Below, piece by piece: positions 1 through 9,150 of a DNA stretch of 64,000 bases. The notes under the pieces are model-generated. The model saw only the letters and a program-made list of their open reading frames with translations, was not told where the DNA came from and made no database searches. Each line of letters opens with the position of its first letter. Position 1 is the stretch's first letter. The translations under genes and the position numbers were made by a program. The stretch comes from Alphaproteobacteria bacterium (GTDB taxonomy: Bacteria > Pseudomonadota > Alphaproteobacteria > Sphingomonadales > Emcibacteraceae), in assembly GCA_030428615.1 (NCBI GenBank), contig JAUIDN010000004.1, forward strand, positions 62,001 to 126,000. Reading direction: 5' to 3'.

Positions 1-177
1 CTGGATATTCCAAAGGAATCGATTTTAAGGCAATTAACAAAAGAAGACCTGTCTGTGCACAGTATTGATGCGCTTGAAGACCGAATAGCAATCCTAAAAT
101 CAGAAGTGGTGAGAACCGAAAGGGAAAAAGCACATAAGAAAAATGTCCATGTTGAAGCGGACAGTTTATTCACTTAA
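1..177 (+). CDS. DUF1192 family protein, C-terminal part
   Basis: The window opens inside this reading frame, which runs to a TAA at 175-177 and gives the last 58 residues. The pattern is a short acidic start, then a helix of the type D-A-L-E-D-R-I-A-I-L-K-S-E-V followed by an E/K-rich tail, as in the small alphaproteobacterial DUF1192 proteins of about 60 residues, so little is missing. Function is unknown. DUF1192 genes commonly sit beside DUF1465 and rpmE in this class, and both follow here, which supports the call. A strong hairpin with a T run lies just after the stop. Confidence 0.7.
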   Translation: MDIPKESILRQLTKEDLSVHSIDALEDRIAILKSEVVRTEREKAHKKNVHVEADSLFT

Positions 178-190
178 TACCGGATTATTT

Positions 191-223
191 AAAAGCCCCC
201 GTCTTTTCTGAACGGGGGCTTTT
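191..223. terminator. Bidirectional intrinsic terminator
   Basis: A perfect stem AAAAGCCCCC / GGGGGCTTTT surrounds a short loop, with A and T tracts on either side. It lies between the DUF1192 stop and the convergent Hsp20 stop, so it can end transcription from both sides. Confidence 0.9.
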
Positions 224-228
224 ATCAA

Positions 229-687
229 TTACGCAGCGTCTTCATCAACAATTTTTTTGATGTCAGCGGTTTTATTTATTTTAATGGAGCGTGGTTTTAG
301 ATGTTCGGGGATTTCACGCTGTAAATCAATCATCAGCAGGCCGTTTTCAAATTGCGCGCCAAGTACCTTAATAGTATCAGCTAATCTGAAATGGCGTTTA
401 AAGGCGCGTTTTGCGATTCCACGATGAAGGAAGCGTTCATTGTCCACTTCTTCGTCTGCACCCTCGGCGGAAATAACAAGTACACCGCCATCAAGCTCAA
501 TATCAAGATCTTCTTCGCTAAACCCGGCAAGCGCCATGGTAATGCGGTAATCGTCTTCATCCAGCTTTTCGATATTATAAGGGGGATAGGAAATATCGTT
601 ATTTCCTACTGCATTTTCAAAAATGCGGTTCATTTGGTCAAACCCTATTGTGGATTTGAGTAATGGGCTAAAATCTAATGTTCTCAT
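229..687 (-). CDS. Small heat-shock protein, Hsp20/IbpA family
   Basis: A 152-residue ATP-independent holdase that binds unfolding proteins during heat stress and passes them to DnaK/ClpB. The alpha-crystallin domain spans about residues 34-135. It opens with the Y-P-P-Y-N-I-E motif (34-40) typical of IbpA-like class A proteins and ends with the A-x-F-x-N-G-L-L motif (111-118); F-L-H-R-G-I-A (86-92) is also typical. The C-terminal tail carries P-R-S-I-K-I, an I-x-I-type anchor. Monocistronic, with terminator at its 3-prime end. Its leader folds into a ROSE-type thermometer (separate entry), so control is probably largely translational. Confidence 0.95.
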   Translation of the reverse strand: MRTLDFSPLLKSTIGFDQMNRIFENAVGNNDISYPPYNIEKLDEDDYRITMALAGFSEEDLDIELDGGVLVISAEGADEEVDNERFLHRGIAKRAFKRHFRLADTIKVLGAQFENGLLMIDLQREIPEHLKPRSIKINKTADIKKIVDEDAA

Positions 688-803
688 GTCTTATATCCTT
701 TCATTTAAGCGATATTACCAACTGTTGTATAAACCAACGGTTGGCGAATTTGCGTCCGTAGCGAGCCTATCGCCCCATCTGGCGACGATTTTTGCCCCGC
801 TAC
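688..803 (-). promoter_or_regulatory. ROSE-type RNA thermometer in the hsp20 leader
   Basis: Read on the minus strand, the leader forms three successive hairpins. The outer one pairs GTAGCG (803-798) with CGCTAC (763-758). The second pairs CCAAC-x-GTTG with CAAC-x-GTTGG (744-718). The last pairs ATATC (715-711) with GATAT (697-693) and CTT (709-707, as CTT of GCTT) with AAG (700-698), leaving G710 bulged. The last stem buries the ribosome-binding site AAGGA (700-696), which sits 8 nt before the ATG. The strand facing it reads UCGCU, matching the conserved U-Y-G-C-U box with bulged G that defines ROSE elements. An AT-rich stem of this kind should melt on heating and free the start site. Pairings were found by eye. 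Confidence 0.78.
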
Positions 804-904
804 ATAAATATAGATATTAAGTCATTTTGCTTTTTCAATATGTAAAGGTGATTTTAATGTTTTTTCTCTAAAAAAGATAAGGAAAGGCCCAAAAGGTAAG
901 AAAT

Positions 905-1381
905 ATGATCAATGACGTGATAACACAGGACGGTACGCTGGATTCTGCGGTGCTGGATGAACTTTATAATGAAGCGCTTGATTTAAGCGGTCGTGTCGTT
1001 GAGTATTTTCAAAAAAATCAAAAAGAAAGCTTTCAGCATCTCGGTCCGGAGCTGATGGGCTCATACACTCTTGAATGTAACCGTATTACGACGGGAATTA
1101 TGCAGGCAATGTCGTGGTGTCTGATGCAAAAGGGCGTCCGTTCTGGTGAAGTCAGCAGTGAAGAAGTCGCCAAGACGACAAACCGTTTAAGTAATACAGA
1201 ATTATTTAATGTCCCTGTAAGCAGTGATAACGACAAACTGCCCAACGAATTTATGAATTACTCGGAACGTGTTCGGGCGCTTTATGGCCGGATAGTGAGG
1301 CTTGATCGTCTTCTATATGAAGTTGACAAAACTAACGAAAACCCGGTTCGCAACCTAATGAATAAAATAGAAAAAATATAA
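905..1381 (+). CDS. DUF1465 family protein
   Basis: A 158-residue, mostly helical soluble protein with no signal peptide or membrane segment. The stretch around residues 45-80, with Y-T-L-E-C-N-R-I-T-T-G-I-M-Q-A-M-S-W followed by L-M-Q-K-G-V, matches the conserved core of DUF1465, an alphaproteobacterial family of unknown function. AAGGTAAGA lies ahead of the ATG. It stands between the DUF1192 gene and rpmE, its usual neighbourhood, and ends in its own terminator. No catalytic motif is visible. Confidence 0.8.
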   Translation: MINDVITQDGTLDSAVLDELYNEALDLSGRVVEYFQKNQKESFQHLGPELMGSYTLECNRITTGIMQAMSWCLMQKGVRSGEVSSEEVAKTTNRLSNTELFNVPVSSDNDKLPNEFMNYSERVRALYGRIVRLDRLLYEVDKTNENPVRNLMNKIEKI

Positions 1382-1387
1382 CGTAAA

Positions 1388-1415
1388 AAGGCTTCCGTAT
1401 TTATGGGAAGCCTTA
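1388..1415. terminator. Intrinsic terminator between DUF1465 gene and rpmE
   Basis: AAGGCTTCC and GGAAGCCTT form a 9-bp stem around a short loop, with flanking A and T runs. It lies between the convergent stops at 1381 and 1445 and can serve both genes. Confidence 0.88.
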
Positions 1416-1444
1416 ATTCTTATTCGTGATAAAGAAAAAATTCT

Positions 1445-1669
1445 TTATTTTGACAATTTAAAATTGGCAAAGCGTTTATTGAACTGGGCAACACGGCCTT
1501 TATCCTGAACCTGTTTCGTTCCACCAACCCACGCCGGATGTGATTTCGGGTCGATATCCAAAGTGAGCGTGTCACCTTCGTTACCCCAGGTTGAGCGTGT
1601 TTCATAAGATGAACCGTCAGTCATAACCACTTTAATTTTATGGTAATCTGGATGTATGTCATTTTTCAT
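1445..1669 (-). CDS. rpmE: 50S ribosomal protein L31, zinc-free form
   Basis: A 74-residue L31 starting [10 protein letters not shown], with the conserved S-T-W-G near residue 27 and [13 protein letters not shown] near 38-50, then an R-F-x-N-F tail. The CxxC zinc-binding motif of zinc-type L31 is absent; no Cys occurs at all, as in most alphaproteobacterial L31. The protein bridges the 50S and 30S subunits. The gene is divergent from the ABC exporter that follows. A small GC-rich inverted repeat (about 1690-1701) lies in the leader; its role is unknown. Confidence 0.95.
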   Translation of the reverse strand: MKNDIHPDYHKIKVVMTDGSSYETRSTWGNEGDTLTLDIDPKSHPAWVGGTKQVQDKGRVAQFNKRFANFKLSK

Positions 1670-1872
1670 ATCAAAACTCTTATTCTTTGGCTCCGGGGAG
1701 CAAATTTGTTGCGACTATATACCTAAGTGCCCAGTCAAGTGCAAGTGCGAATGTAGGATTATAACGCTTTTTGCCTAAAAATTTTGAAGATTCATCGATC
1801 TTTGATTGTTTGGCAGGCGGTGAGGTGCTATATCGCTTGACTTCAATAGTAATCAAAATTTTAAAAAAGTTT

Positions 1873-3666
1873 ATGGCAGATCAGAATAACATAATTACCA
1901 GTGAGACTGAAACCGAAGAAGCGCCAAAGAGAAAGGTGAGTGAAATCAAACTTCTATGGCATTTTCTTCGTCCGTATAAAAAGACTATTATGCTCGCCGG
2001 TGCGGCGCTTTTCGTTGCGGCTGGTTCTACTCTTGTTATTCCACGAGCGGTTGGTCGCATTATTGATATTGGTTTTTCCGACAATCGGCCAGAACTTATA
2101 AATTATTATTTCATCGCTTTAATGGGGGTTGTAGCAGTTCTGGCGGCAGCGACTTATGCTCGCTATTATCTTGTGACCTGGCTTGGCGAGCGAGTCGTAA
2201 CAGACATCAGAAGAGAAGTTTATTCGAAAGTCCTGACACTTAGTCCCGTCTTCTTTGAGGAAAACCGTTCCGGGGACATTTTATCACGGCTTAATACGGA
2301 TACTACCGTCATCCAATCCGTCGTCGGTTCAACAGCGTCGGTTGCGCTTAGAAATTTTCTGATGATGATTGGTGCGCTCATTATGATGTTTTATACCAAT
2401 TGGAAACTAAGCAGTTATATGTTTCTGGTGTTGCCTTTGGTTGTGTTGCCGCTGGTGATACTTGGCAGGAAGGTCAGGGGGCTTTCAAAAGAGTCACAAA
2501 CGAAAATTGCCGATGCAACTGCCGTGGCCAATGAAACGATCGGTGCCGTACAGACAGTACAGAGCTACACCCAGGAGGAATTTGAAAAGCAGCGGTTTAA
2601 AACCTTTATTGAACGCGCTTTTGATATGGCGATTGAAAGAACCAAGGCGCGTGCCGCATTAACATTTTTAGTTATTCTATTGATATTCGGCGCGATTGAC
2701 CTGGTCTTATGGCTTGGCGCGCGTGACGTCATCGCCGGCAATATTTCAGGCGGTGAACTTATGTCATTCGTCCTTTATTCGGGGTTTGTGGCCGGTGCTA
2801 TCGGCGCGCTTTCTGAAGTTTATGGTGAATTACAGAGAACCGCTGGTGCTGCAGCGCGATGTATTGAAATCATCGCAACTGAATCGGAAATTAAGGCCCC
2901 GAAAAACCCTGTTCTGTTTCCTAATCCGCCCACAGGTCGGTTGGCGTTTGAAAATGTCACTTTCGCTTATCCTTCCCGACCGACGGAAAACATTCTTGAT
3001 CGCTTTAATCTGGATGTGAAAGGCGGGGAGACGGTCGCTCTTGTTGGTCCGTCGGGTGCCGGTAAAACAACGGTCTTCCAGCTTCTTCAACGGTTTTATG
3101 ATCCCCAGAGCGGGCAGGTAACAATTGATGGTGTGGCTTTGACCGACGCTGATCCTGTTGATGTAAGGTCGCAGCTTGCCGTAGTTAGCCAGGAAAGTAT
3201 GATTTTTGCGACGTCAATTGCCGAAAACATACGTTATGGTAATCAGGACGCTTCTGATGAAATGATAAGGGATGCGGCCCGCGCCGCCCGCGCCGATGAA
3301 TTTATTGAACGCCTTCCCGAGGGGATTGAAACCTTTCTGGGTGAAAGGGGGACACGTCTTTCCGGTGGACAGCGTCAACGTATCGCCATTGCCCGCGCGA
3401 TTTTGCAAGATGCACCGATACTGTTGCTTGATGAGGCGACATCGGCACTTGATGCGGAAAAAGAAAACCTCGTTCAGGCTGCTCTTGAAAAACTTATGTT
3501 GAATAAAACAACTCTGGTTGTTGCCCATCGTCTTGCCACTGTTTTAAAAGCTGACCGCATTGTCGTATTGGATCACGGCAAAATTGTTGAAAGCGGCACT
3601 CATGATGAACTGATTGCAAAAGACGGGCTCTATGCACATCTCGCCAGTTTACAGTTCGGGGTATAG
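1873..3666 (+). CDS. ABC exporter, fused permease and ATPase (MsbA/ABCB type)
   Basis: A half-transporter of 597 residues that would work as a homodimer in the inner membrane, exporting a lipid or hydrophobic substrate that cannot be named from sequence. An N-terminal six-helix domain is followed by an ATPase domain with Walker A G-P-S-G-A-G-K-T near residues 392-399, signature L-S-G-G-Q at 496-500, Walker B ending in D-E near 520-521, and the H-loop in V-V-A-H-R-L. The frame is open to a TTG at 1771, but the ATG at 1873 gives the usual family N-terminus, though with a weak ribosome-binding site. The stop overlaps the convergent MocR gene by 18 bp. Confidence 0.9.
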   Translation: MADQNNIITSETETEEAPKRKVSEIKLLWHFLRPYKKTIMLAGAALFVAAGSTLVIPRAVGRIIDIGFSDNRPELINYYFIALMGVVAVLAAATYARYYLVTWLGERVVTDIRREVYSKVLTLSPVFFEENRSGDILSRLNTDTTVIQSVVGSTASVALRNFLMMIGALIMMFYTNWKLSSYMFLVLPLVVLPLVILGRKVRGLSKESQTKIADATAVANETIGAVQTVQSYTQEEFEKQRFKTFIERAFDMAIERTKARAALTFLVILLIFGAIDLVLWLGARDVIAGNISGGELMSFVLYSGFVAGAIGALSEVYGELQRTAGAAARCIEIIATESEIKAPKNPVLFPNPPTGRLAFENVTFAYPSRPTENILDRFNLDVKGGETVALVGPSGAGKTTVFQLLQRFYDPQSGQVTIDGVALTDADPVDVRSQLAVVSQESMIFATSIAENIRYGNQDASDEMIRDAARAARADEFIERLPEGIETFLGERGTRLSGGQRQRIAIARAILQDAPILLLDEATSALDAEKENLVQAALEKLMLNKTTLVVAHRLATVLKADRIVVLDHGKIVESGTHDELIAKDGLYAHLASLQFGV

Positions 3667-5058
3667 ATCCGAAAGATTGCTTATCAATCTATCCAACGCT
3701 TCATTTAAACCATCTTCAGTAAAGTGCCCGTAGCCCAGCGCGAAACCGCGCCAGTTCCCTTGGTCTGTTTGGTGCGGCAAATAGAAAGATTGCTCAGTAA
3801 GGCGCTTGATCAGTGCAGTCGGAAATTTTTCAAATGACATGAATGCGTGAATTCCACTGTCCAGTCCGGAAACCACAACACCATTAGGCAGCTTGCTTAA
3901 TTTGTCGCGCATAATTTTATTCAGTTTCGTGTAATGACGGCGTGATCTGGCGATATGCTTATCAAGATCACCACTATTGATGAAATGTGCCATGGCATTT
4001 TGCATCAGATAGGGAGGTTCGGAATGTTCTTCGGTAATGATATTTGCAATGGTTTTACATATGCTTTTCGGCGCGATCAAATAACCAATTTTAACGTTGG
4101 GACTGATGCTTTTGGAAAAGGATGAAAAATACAGAACGCTGCCCGTCGTATCCTGCGCCTTTAAAGTGGGAAGCGCCATGCTTTCATAATGAAATTCACT
4201 GTCATAATCATCCTCAAGAATAAGTGCATCATTATCCTGCGCCCATTTCAGGATTTTGTTTCTGCGCTTAAGGCTTAACCGAAATCCAAGTGGGAACTGA
4301 TGCGAAGGTGTTAAAAACAGCATCGTCGGTTTATTTGTCGCGTCCGGCAAATCTGCAGCTTTTAATCCATTATCATCAACTGATAGCGGTATCGTTTTTC
4401 CGCATTCGGAAAGCCATCGCCAGGCATTTCCAAAACCCGGACTTTCCAGATATGTATCCGGGTTATAGATTGTCATTGCTTTTGAAATGAGTCTCAGCGT
4501 TTCCGCTGCACCTGTTGTGATGACGATATTATCTGAAGTTGTTGTTATGTTGCGCGCACGTTTCAAATAATTTACGAGAACTTCACGAAGGCGCGGGTCA
4601 CCCGTGGGGTCCGGTTTTCGTGAAACAAATGGATGACTTAAAGCCCGGCGCCATGCCCGTCGCCAGCTAGATTCAGGGAAAAGATTCGGAGCTGGTTGAC
4701 CTACCGAAAAATTGTATGTGGCCTCATTGAGAACCCGTTTCTTCGTTTCGTCATTTTTAAACCATGTCGGTCCGACATAATCCTGATGTTGGCTATTTAC
4801 GGTTGAAGGTATATTATTGCTAACGTAGGTTCCAGATCCTGACCGTGAAACAAGATACCCTTCGGCGATAAGTTGTTCATATGCTGCGAGTGTTACGATA
4901 CGTGAAACGCCAATGTCATTTGCGAGCTTACGTGAGGAGGGGAGCTTGCCACCCATTCCGATTTCGCCGGAGAGAATATTTTCCTTCAACGCAATAATAA
5001 GTTGCTTGTGCAGCGGATCCGCCAGGTTTCTATCCAGATTAATATATAAATTGGTCAT
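3649..5058 (-). CDS. MocR-type transcriptional regulator (GntR HTH plus aminotransferase-like domain)
   Basis: A 469-residue PLP-dependent regulator. A GntR winged helix occupies about residues 12-80 (L-P-S-S-R-K-L-A-N-D-I-G-V-S-R). A fold-type I aminotransferase-like domain follows, with T-P-S-H-Q-F-P-L-G near 250-258, D284 in the E-D-D-Y-D-S-E motif, and K316 in S-F-S-K-S as the PLP lysine. PdxR (activator of pdxST) and GabR are relatives, but no vitamin B6 or GABA gene lies nearby. The divergent neighbour is a porin gene, and the shared intergenic region holds perfect palindromes, so control of the porin or of itself is plausible. The 3-prime end overlaps the ABC exporter gene. Confidence 0.9.
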   Translation of the reverse strand: MTNLYINLDRNLADPLHKQLIIALKENILSGEIGMGGKLPSSRKLANDIGVSRIVTLAAYEQLIAEGYLVSRSGSGTYVSNNIPSTVNSQHQDYVGPTWFKNDETKKRVLNEATYNFSVGQPAPNLFPESSWRRAWRRALSHPFVSRKPDPTGDPRLREVLVNYLKRARNITTTSDNIVITTGAAETLRLISKAMTIYNPDTYLESPGFGNAWRWLSECGKTIPLSVDDNGLKAADLPDATNKPTMLFLTPSHQFPLGFRLSLKRRNKILKWAQDNDALILEDDYDSEFHYESMALPTLKAQDTTGSVLYFSSFSKSISPNVKIGYLIAPKSICKTIANIITEEHSEPPYLMQNAMAHFINSGDLDKHIARSRRHYTKLNKIMRDKLSKLPNGVVVSGLDSGIHAFMSFEKFPTALIKRLTEQSFYLPHQTDQGNWRGFALGYGHFTEDGLNEALDRLISNLSDLYPEL

Positions 5059-5219
5059 ATATAATGCTCAATTTTAATGAATAATTTTATGACAATAACA
5101 TGTGAATTGTGGAGGATGAAACAAAAAGATTAGTTCAGATAATAGAATAGTTAAATTAAATATTACTATATTAATTAATTAAATATGCCGTGATACGGTT
5201 AGTTTGTCTTTTAGAAATA

Positions 5220-5266
5220 TCTTGTTCTGATTGGAGAACAAGAAGCGGTAAGACCAGAGGCCTCTG
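5220..5266. promoter_or_regulatory. Two palindromes in the MocR/porin intergenic region
   Basis: The first inverted repeat has 9-bp arms TCTTGTTCT / AGAACAAGA with a 6-bp spacer (5220-5243). The second is a perfect 12-bp palindrome CAGAGGCCTCTG (5255-5266), followed directly by TATAAATAT, a possible -10 for the porin gene. They lie in the 279-bp gap between divergent genes, so they are candidate operators for the MocR protein or another regulator. No other gene is seen in this gap. Confidence 0.4.
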
Positions 5267-5337
5267 TATAAATATAACAGCCAATCAATGAAACTCTAAA
5301 CAGGTGAGTGTGCGCAAGTAATTGTGTGCAAAAGGGA

Positions 5338-6528
5338 ATGTTATACTTAAAACAGATCAAGACAATGACTTTTATGTTGGCTATTAGCGGAACTTTTATG
5401 GGGATTAATGGCGCCCGTGCGGAAGATAATGATGCAGGAAAATTCGATTTTGGCGGATTTGTCAAAGTAAGTGCGGCGATATCGACTAAAGGAACAAATG
5501 GTATTGATGATGCGCTTGGCCTTTATAATGCGGATTTGCTATTCGCTGGTGATAACAAAGGCACACGGTTTGGGATCAGTGCGAAGGAGACGCGCCTCCA
5601 TGTCACATATACGAATACTAAAACACCACTTGGGCAGATAAAGGCCTATATTGAGGGAAATTTTGGTGTTGATGGTAATAATGATGGTAATACTATTGAA
5701 GCCTACGGGAGCACAAATCAACGTTTCGTGCTTCGTCATGCCTATATCGAAACAGGCAATTTTCTAATCGGGCAAACATTCAGTACTTTTCTTGACCCTG
5801 TTAGCGCTCCAAACGTCATTGATTATGGCGGTAATGCCGCGAGCGTTTTTGCAAGACAGCCACAAATAAGGTTCTCGCAAGGAATAGGTGATTTTACGGT
5901 CCATCTGGCGGTTGAGAATCCAACATCAAATTTGGGATATAATTTAATCACCGATGATCAGCGGATACCAGATTTTGTAGGGCGGGTTGATTTTGATGGC
6001 GAATTTGGCCATGTTTCCATTGCTGGAATTATCAGGGAACTCAGAATTGATAATGGGGAATTTGAAGCACATAAAATAACGGGCGGTGCAGCGGTTACGG
6101 CGAGCAAATCAATCATCAAAGATCGGCTTGATGTGATGGTTCAGTATATCCGTGGCGGTATAGGCCACTACGGTGCGTTTTCTGCTTTTGCTGACGGGAT
6201 CATTCTGGAAAATGAACTTGGCAAAAAATATATTGATCCTATTGATATTCAAGGCGCGACAGGCAGCATAACTATTCATTGGACTGATAAGTTAAATTCC
6301 ACCATCGTAGGGTCATGGGCGGAAAACCTGGATCCGGGGCAAAATACGATGACGCTTAGCGCGGGGCATTCAATCGAAAATGTTAGGTCGTTTCATGCGA
6401 ACCTGTATTATAATGTCACTCAAGATTTTACCATCGCCATGGAATACAAAAAACTGATCGGTAAGCTATCCGATCAGACAACGCCAAATGTTGATCGTTA
6501 TCAAGGTTCATTCATCTATCAGTTTTAA
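5338..6528 (+). CDS. DcaP-like outer-membrane porin
   Basis: A 396-residue protein with a Sec signal peptide (cleavage likely after A-R-A, about residue 26), then G-K-F-D-F-G-G-F-V-K, and a long series of alternating hydrophobic strands ending in Phe (Y-Q-F), the outer-membrane barrel signature. The layout fits the DcaP family of trimeric porins that admit small acids such as dicarboxylates. Start is uncertain: GTG codons lie upstream at 5308 and 5326, and ATG at 5365 is also possible; 5338 gives the best signal peptide. The substrate is not evident. Divergent from the MocR regulator. Confidence 0.75.
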   Translation: MLYLKQIKTMTFMLAISGTFMGINGARAEDNDAGKFDFGGFVKVSAAISTKGTNGIDDALGLYNADLLFAGDNKGTRFGISAKETRLHVTYTNTKTPLGQIKAYIEGNFGVDGNNDGNTIEAYGSTNQRFVLRHAYIETGNFLIGQTFSTFLDPVSAPNVIDYGGNAASVFARQPQIRFSQGIGDFTVHLAVENPTSNLGYNLITDDQRIPDFVGRVDFDGEFGHVSIAGIIRELRIDNGEFEAHKITGGAAVTASKSIIKDRLDVMVQYIRGGIGHYGAFSAFADGIILENELGKKYIDPIDIQGATGSITIHWTDKLNSTIVGSWAENLDPGQNTMTLSAGHSIENVRSFHANLYYNVTQDFTIAMEYKKLIGKLSDQTTPNVDRYQGSFIYQF

Positions 6529-6618
6529 AAGTGGTTATATATAAATAAGGAATAAGTGGATATTTTTTTATGACCATATTATCGGATATAACGGCATCGT
6601 ATCAAAACAATGTGAGTA

Positions 6619-7266
6619 ATGGTTATGTCAGATGTAAAAAACAGATCCGGGGCGAAAAAACGTGGGTATGATCTCGAAAGTCGTCCGGCCAATAAGCAGC
6701 GGCGCAGACATTTGGTCAAGGAAGATGACTGGATAACAGATTTTATTAAGCGTGCGCCCATTGGTTATTTCGCGACGCGTTGGGATGACCAGCCCTTCGT
6801 TCACCCTATGACATTTTGGTATGACGAAGATAAGCACTGTATCTATATGCATGGTGCAATGATGGGGCGGCGGGATGCGAATACCAAAAGGCATGAAAAA
6901 ATTGCTTTTTGCGCTTCTGAAATGGGGCGATTATTACCGTCTAACCGGGCGCTTAATTTTTCAGCGCAATTTCGTTCCGTCATGGCTTTTGGCAAAGTGG
7001 TGGAAGTCACCACAGAAGACGAACAGAAACATTGCTTTTTTGGCTTAATCAAAAAATATTTCTCTGAGATGGAACTCAATAAGGATTTTAGCCCGATTAT
7101 ACAGGAGGACCTTGATCGCACGCGAGCATTTAAAATTGAAATCGAATGCTGGAGCGGGAAAGAAAACTGGAAGGATGAAACACCCGTGAACCCGGACTTT
7201 CCCGAGCTTGACGAAAAATGGCTTCAGGATAACAGTTTCCCAATGTCATTCGGGCGGATGGGTTAA
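6619..7266 (+). CDS. Pyridoxamine 5-phosphate oxidase-like, FMN-binding split-barrel protein
   Basis: A 215-residue cytoplasmic protein whose core (about residues 40-175) matches the split-barrel flavin-binding family related to NimA: I-G-Y-F-A-T-R-W-D-D-Q-P-F-V-H-P-M-T-F-W-Y near 47-67, then C-I-Y-M-H-G-A near 74-80 and a later R-S-V-M-A-F-G-K-V-V strand. The first 35 residues are basic and probably disordered. Such proteins bind FMN or haem and act in reduction or detoxification; the substrate cannot be given. No operon partner is evident. Confidence 0.8.
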   Translation: MVMSDVKNRSGAKKRGYDLESRPANKQRRRHLVKEDDWITDFIKRAPIGYFATRWDDQPFVHPMTFWYDEDKHCIYMHGAMMGRRDANTKRHEKIAFCASEMGRLLPSNRALNFSAQFRSVMAFGKVVEVTTEDEQKHCFFGLIKKYFSEMELNKDFSPIIQEDLDRTRAFKIEIECWSGKENWKDETPVNPDFPELDEKWLQDNSFPMSFGRMG

Positions 7267-7310
7267 ATAACCCCGCCGCCCGATTTAGATGACAACTACA
7301 ACGTTTGGAA

Positions 7311-9002
7311 TTAACCGGCCTCGGATTGAAGGCTCCTATACATTTCGGTGCCTTCCTGTGCCAGTTCATTGGCACTTGAAACGGCGCCGGATATGGAACT
7401 AAGGTTGTCATTAATATCTCCGACAGCGGTTGTAGCAATTTGCATGTTGGATGTTATTTCGCTACTTGCGCTCGCTTGTTCCTCTACGGCGCTGGAAACT
7501 GTGGTCACGCTTTCTTCGACCGAACCGACAGAGCTTTTGATATGGTCAAGCCGGCTTACAACATCGACACTGATATCCTGCATTCCTTTAATTTCTCCAG
7601 AAATACTGTCGGTAGCACCAGCCACTTGATTGGCCAGTGATTTTACTTCGTTTGCAACGACGGCAAAGCCGCGACCTGCATCACCGGCGCGCGCCGATTC
7701 AATACTTGCGTTTAATGCAAGCAGGTTAATCTGGCTGGCAATATCGGAAATGACTTCAATGATGTTACCCATTGAATCCGCTGCTTCACTCAAGCGTTTC
7801 GCTGACTGATCCGCTCCTTCCGCTTCACTCGTGGCTTTCAGAACCTCTTCACGGGAAAGTTCCATACTACGGGCGATTTCCTGCGATGATGCCTGAAATT
7901 CCTCAACAGCAGCGGCAACAGATTGCACCGTTTGAAGCGTTTGCGTTGACGCTGATGCCGCTGATGTCGCCTGATTATTGGCATCTCCAACGGAACTCAG
8001 TATTTTCGTAAGATTTTCGTCAACCAATTTGCCAACGCGGTTTGCTTCATCACGTTTGTTAACCTGTTCAGTGATATCGGTGGCGTACTTCACTACCTTA
8101 AATGGGTTACCGGAGGGATCAAAAATTGGATTGTATGATGCCTGAATCCAGATTTCATTACCGCCTTTACCGATACGCTTATATTCAGCGGCCTGATATT
8201 CGCCGCGTCCCAGTTTTGACCAGAATTCAGCATATTCACTACTTTGCTTATAATCTGTTTCAACAAATATGGAATGATGCTTTCCTTTTACCTCATCAAG
8301 CGCGTAACCAAGTGTGTTCAGGAAATTTTCATTTGCCGTGATGATCGTTCCATCAAGCTCAAATTCGATGACGGCCTGCGCTTTATGGATCGCATCGATC
8401 TGGCCCTGATAATCTGCATTTCTGATGACTTGTTCTGTGACGTCCGTTGCATATTTCACGACCTTTACGGGATTGCCATTCGGATCAAGGATCGGATTAT
8501 AGGTCGCCTGTATCCAAACTTCTCTGCCCCCTTTGCCGAAGCGCTTATATTCGCCGGCCTGGAATTCACCACGGTTTAACGCTGTCCAGAAATCCTTGTA
8601 TTCGCTCGACTGGGCGTAATTTTTATCCACAAACATGCTGTGCTTTTGGCCCTCGATTTCACCAAGCTGATAATCAAAAGCGTTCAGGAAATTTTCATTT
8701 GCCGTGATAACCGTTCCATCTAGCTCAAATTCAATGACCGCCTGAGCACGGTTGATAGCGTCAACTTGGCCGGCATAATTGGCGGTTTGCAAAACCTGAT
8801 CGGTAATATCTGTGGCATATTTTACGACTTTTACGGGGTTGCCACCTGGTCCGAGGATCGGATTATAGGATGCCTGTATCCAGACTTCTTTTCCACCTTT
8901 ACCGATGCGTTTAAATTCTTTTGACTGATACTCACCGCGGTTAAGCGCGGCCCAGAATTCAGCATATTCGTTACTTGCAGCAAACTTTTTTTCGACAAAC
9001 AT
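7311..9002 (-). CDS. Soluble PAS-repeat methyl-accepting chemotaxis protein (open part downstream of an internal stop)
   Basis: This 563-residue open part carries the rest of PAS1, complete PAS2 and PAS3, and a C-terminal MCP signalling domain with the hairpin tip region around [15 protein letters not shown] and [11 protein letters not shown]. No membrane segment is present, so the receptor would be cytoplasmic and may sense redox or a small ligand through its PAS domains, signalling to CheA/CheW. The natural start is 9194, but a TAG at 9020-9018 interrupts PAS1. AGGGTGAG lies ahead of the ATG at 9002, so re-initiation could give this shorter product. No other chemotaxis gene is nearby. Confidence 0.85.
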   Translation of the reverse strand: MFVEKKFAASNEYAEFWAALNRGEYQSKEFKRIGKGGKEVWIQASYNPILGPGGNPVKVVKYATDITDQVLQTANYAGQVDAINRAQAVIEFELDGTVITANENFLNAFDYQLGEIEGQKHSMFVDKNYAQSSEYKDFWTALNRGEFQAGEYKRFGKGGREVWIQATYNPILDPNGNPVKVVKYATDVTEQVIRNADYQGQIDAIHKAQAVIEFELDGTIITANENFLNTLGYALDEVKGKHHSIFVETDYKQSSEYAEFWSKLGRGEYQAAEYKRIGKGGNEIWIQASYNPIFDPSGNPFKVVKYATDITEQVNKRDEANRVGKLVDENLTKILSSVGDANNQATSAASASTQTLQTVQSVAAAVEEFQASSQEIARSMELSREEVLKATSEAEGADQSAKRLSEAADSMGNIIEVISDIASQINLLALNASIESARAGDAGRGFAVVANEVKSLANQVAGATDSISGEIKGMQDISVDVVSRLDHIKSSVGSVEESVTTVSSAVEEQASASSEITSNMQIATTAVGDINDNLSSISGAVSSANELAQEGTEMYRSLQSEAG

Positions 9003-9150
9003 TGAATGGTGCTCACCCTATATTTCTTCAAGGCTGTAACCGAGTGTATCGAGAAAGTTTTTATTGGCATCCAGGATAATGCCGTTCATGTCAAAATGTA
9101 TAACGGCTTGCGATGCATCCAAAGCGGAAAGCACGGCTTCCATTTCTGAA
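8060..9150 (-). repeat. Three tandem PAS-coding repeats of 366 bp
   Basis: The same coding block recurs with an exact 366-bp period; the matching landmark for V-K-Y-A-T-D-(I/V)-T is at about 8071, 8437 and 8803. The units differ by scattered substitutions, so they are old internal duplications kept in frame. They can recombine, which would change the number of PAS domains. Confidence 0.85.

Noticed and set aside
770-780. Sigma-32 -10 element CCCCATCT on the plus strand before the DUF1465 gene
   Set aside because: No CTTGAA-type -35 at a suitable distance, and the sequence is part of the hairpins of the Hsp20 leader on the other strand.
8060-9150. CRISPR-like array because of regular repeats
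   Set aside because: The 366-bp repeats are in-frame PAS-domain duplications; there are no short repeats with variable spacers.
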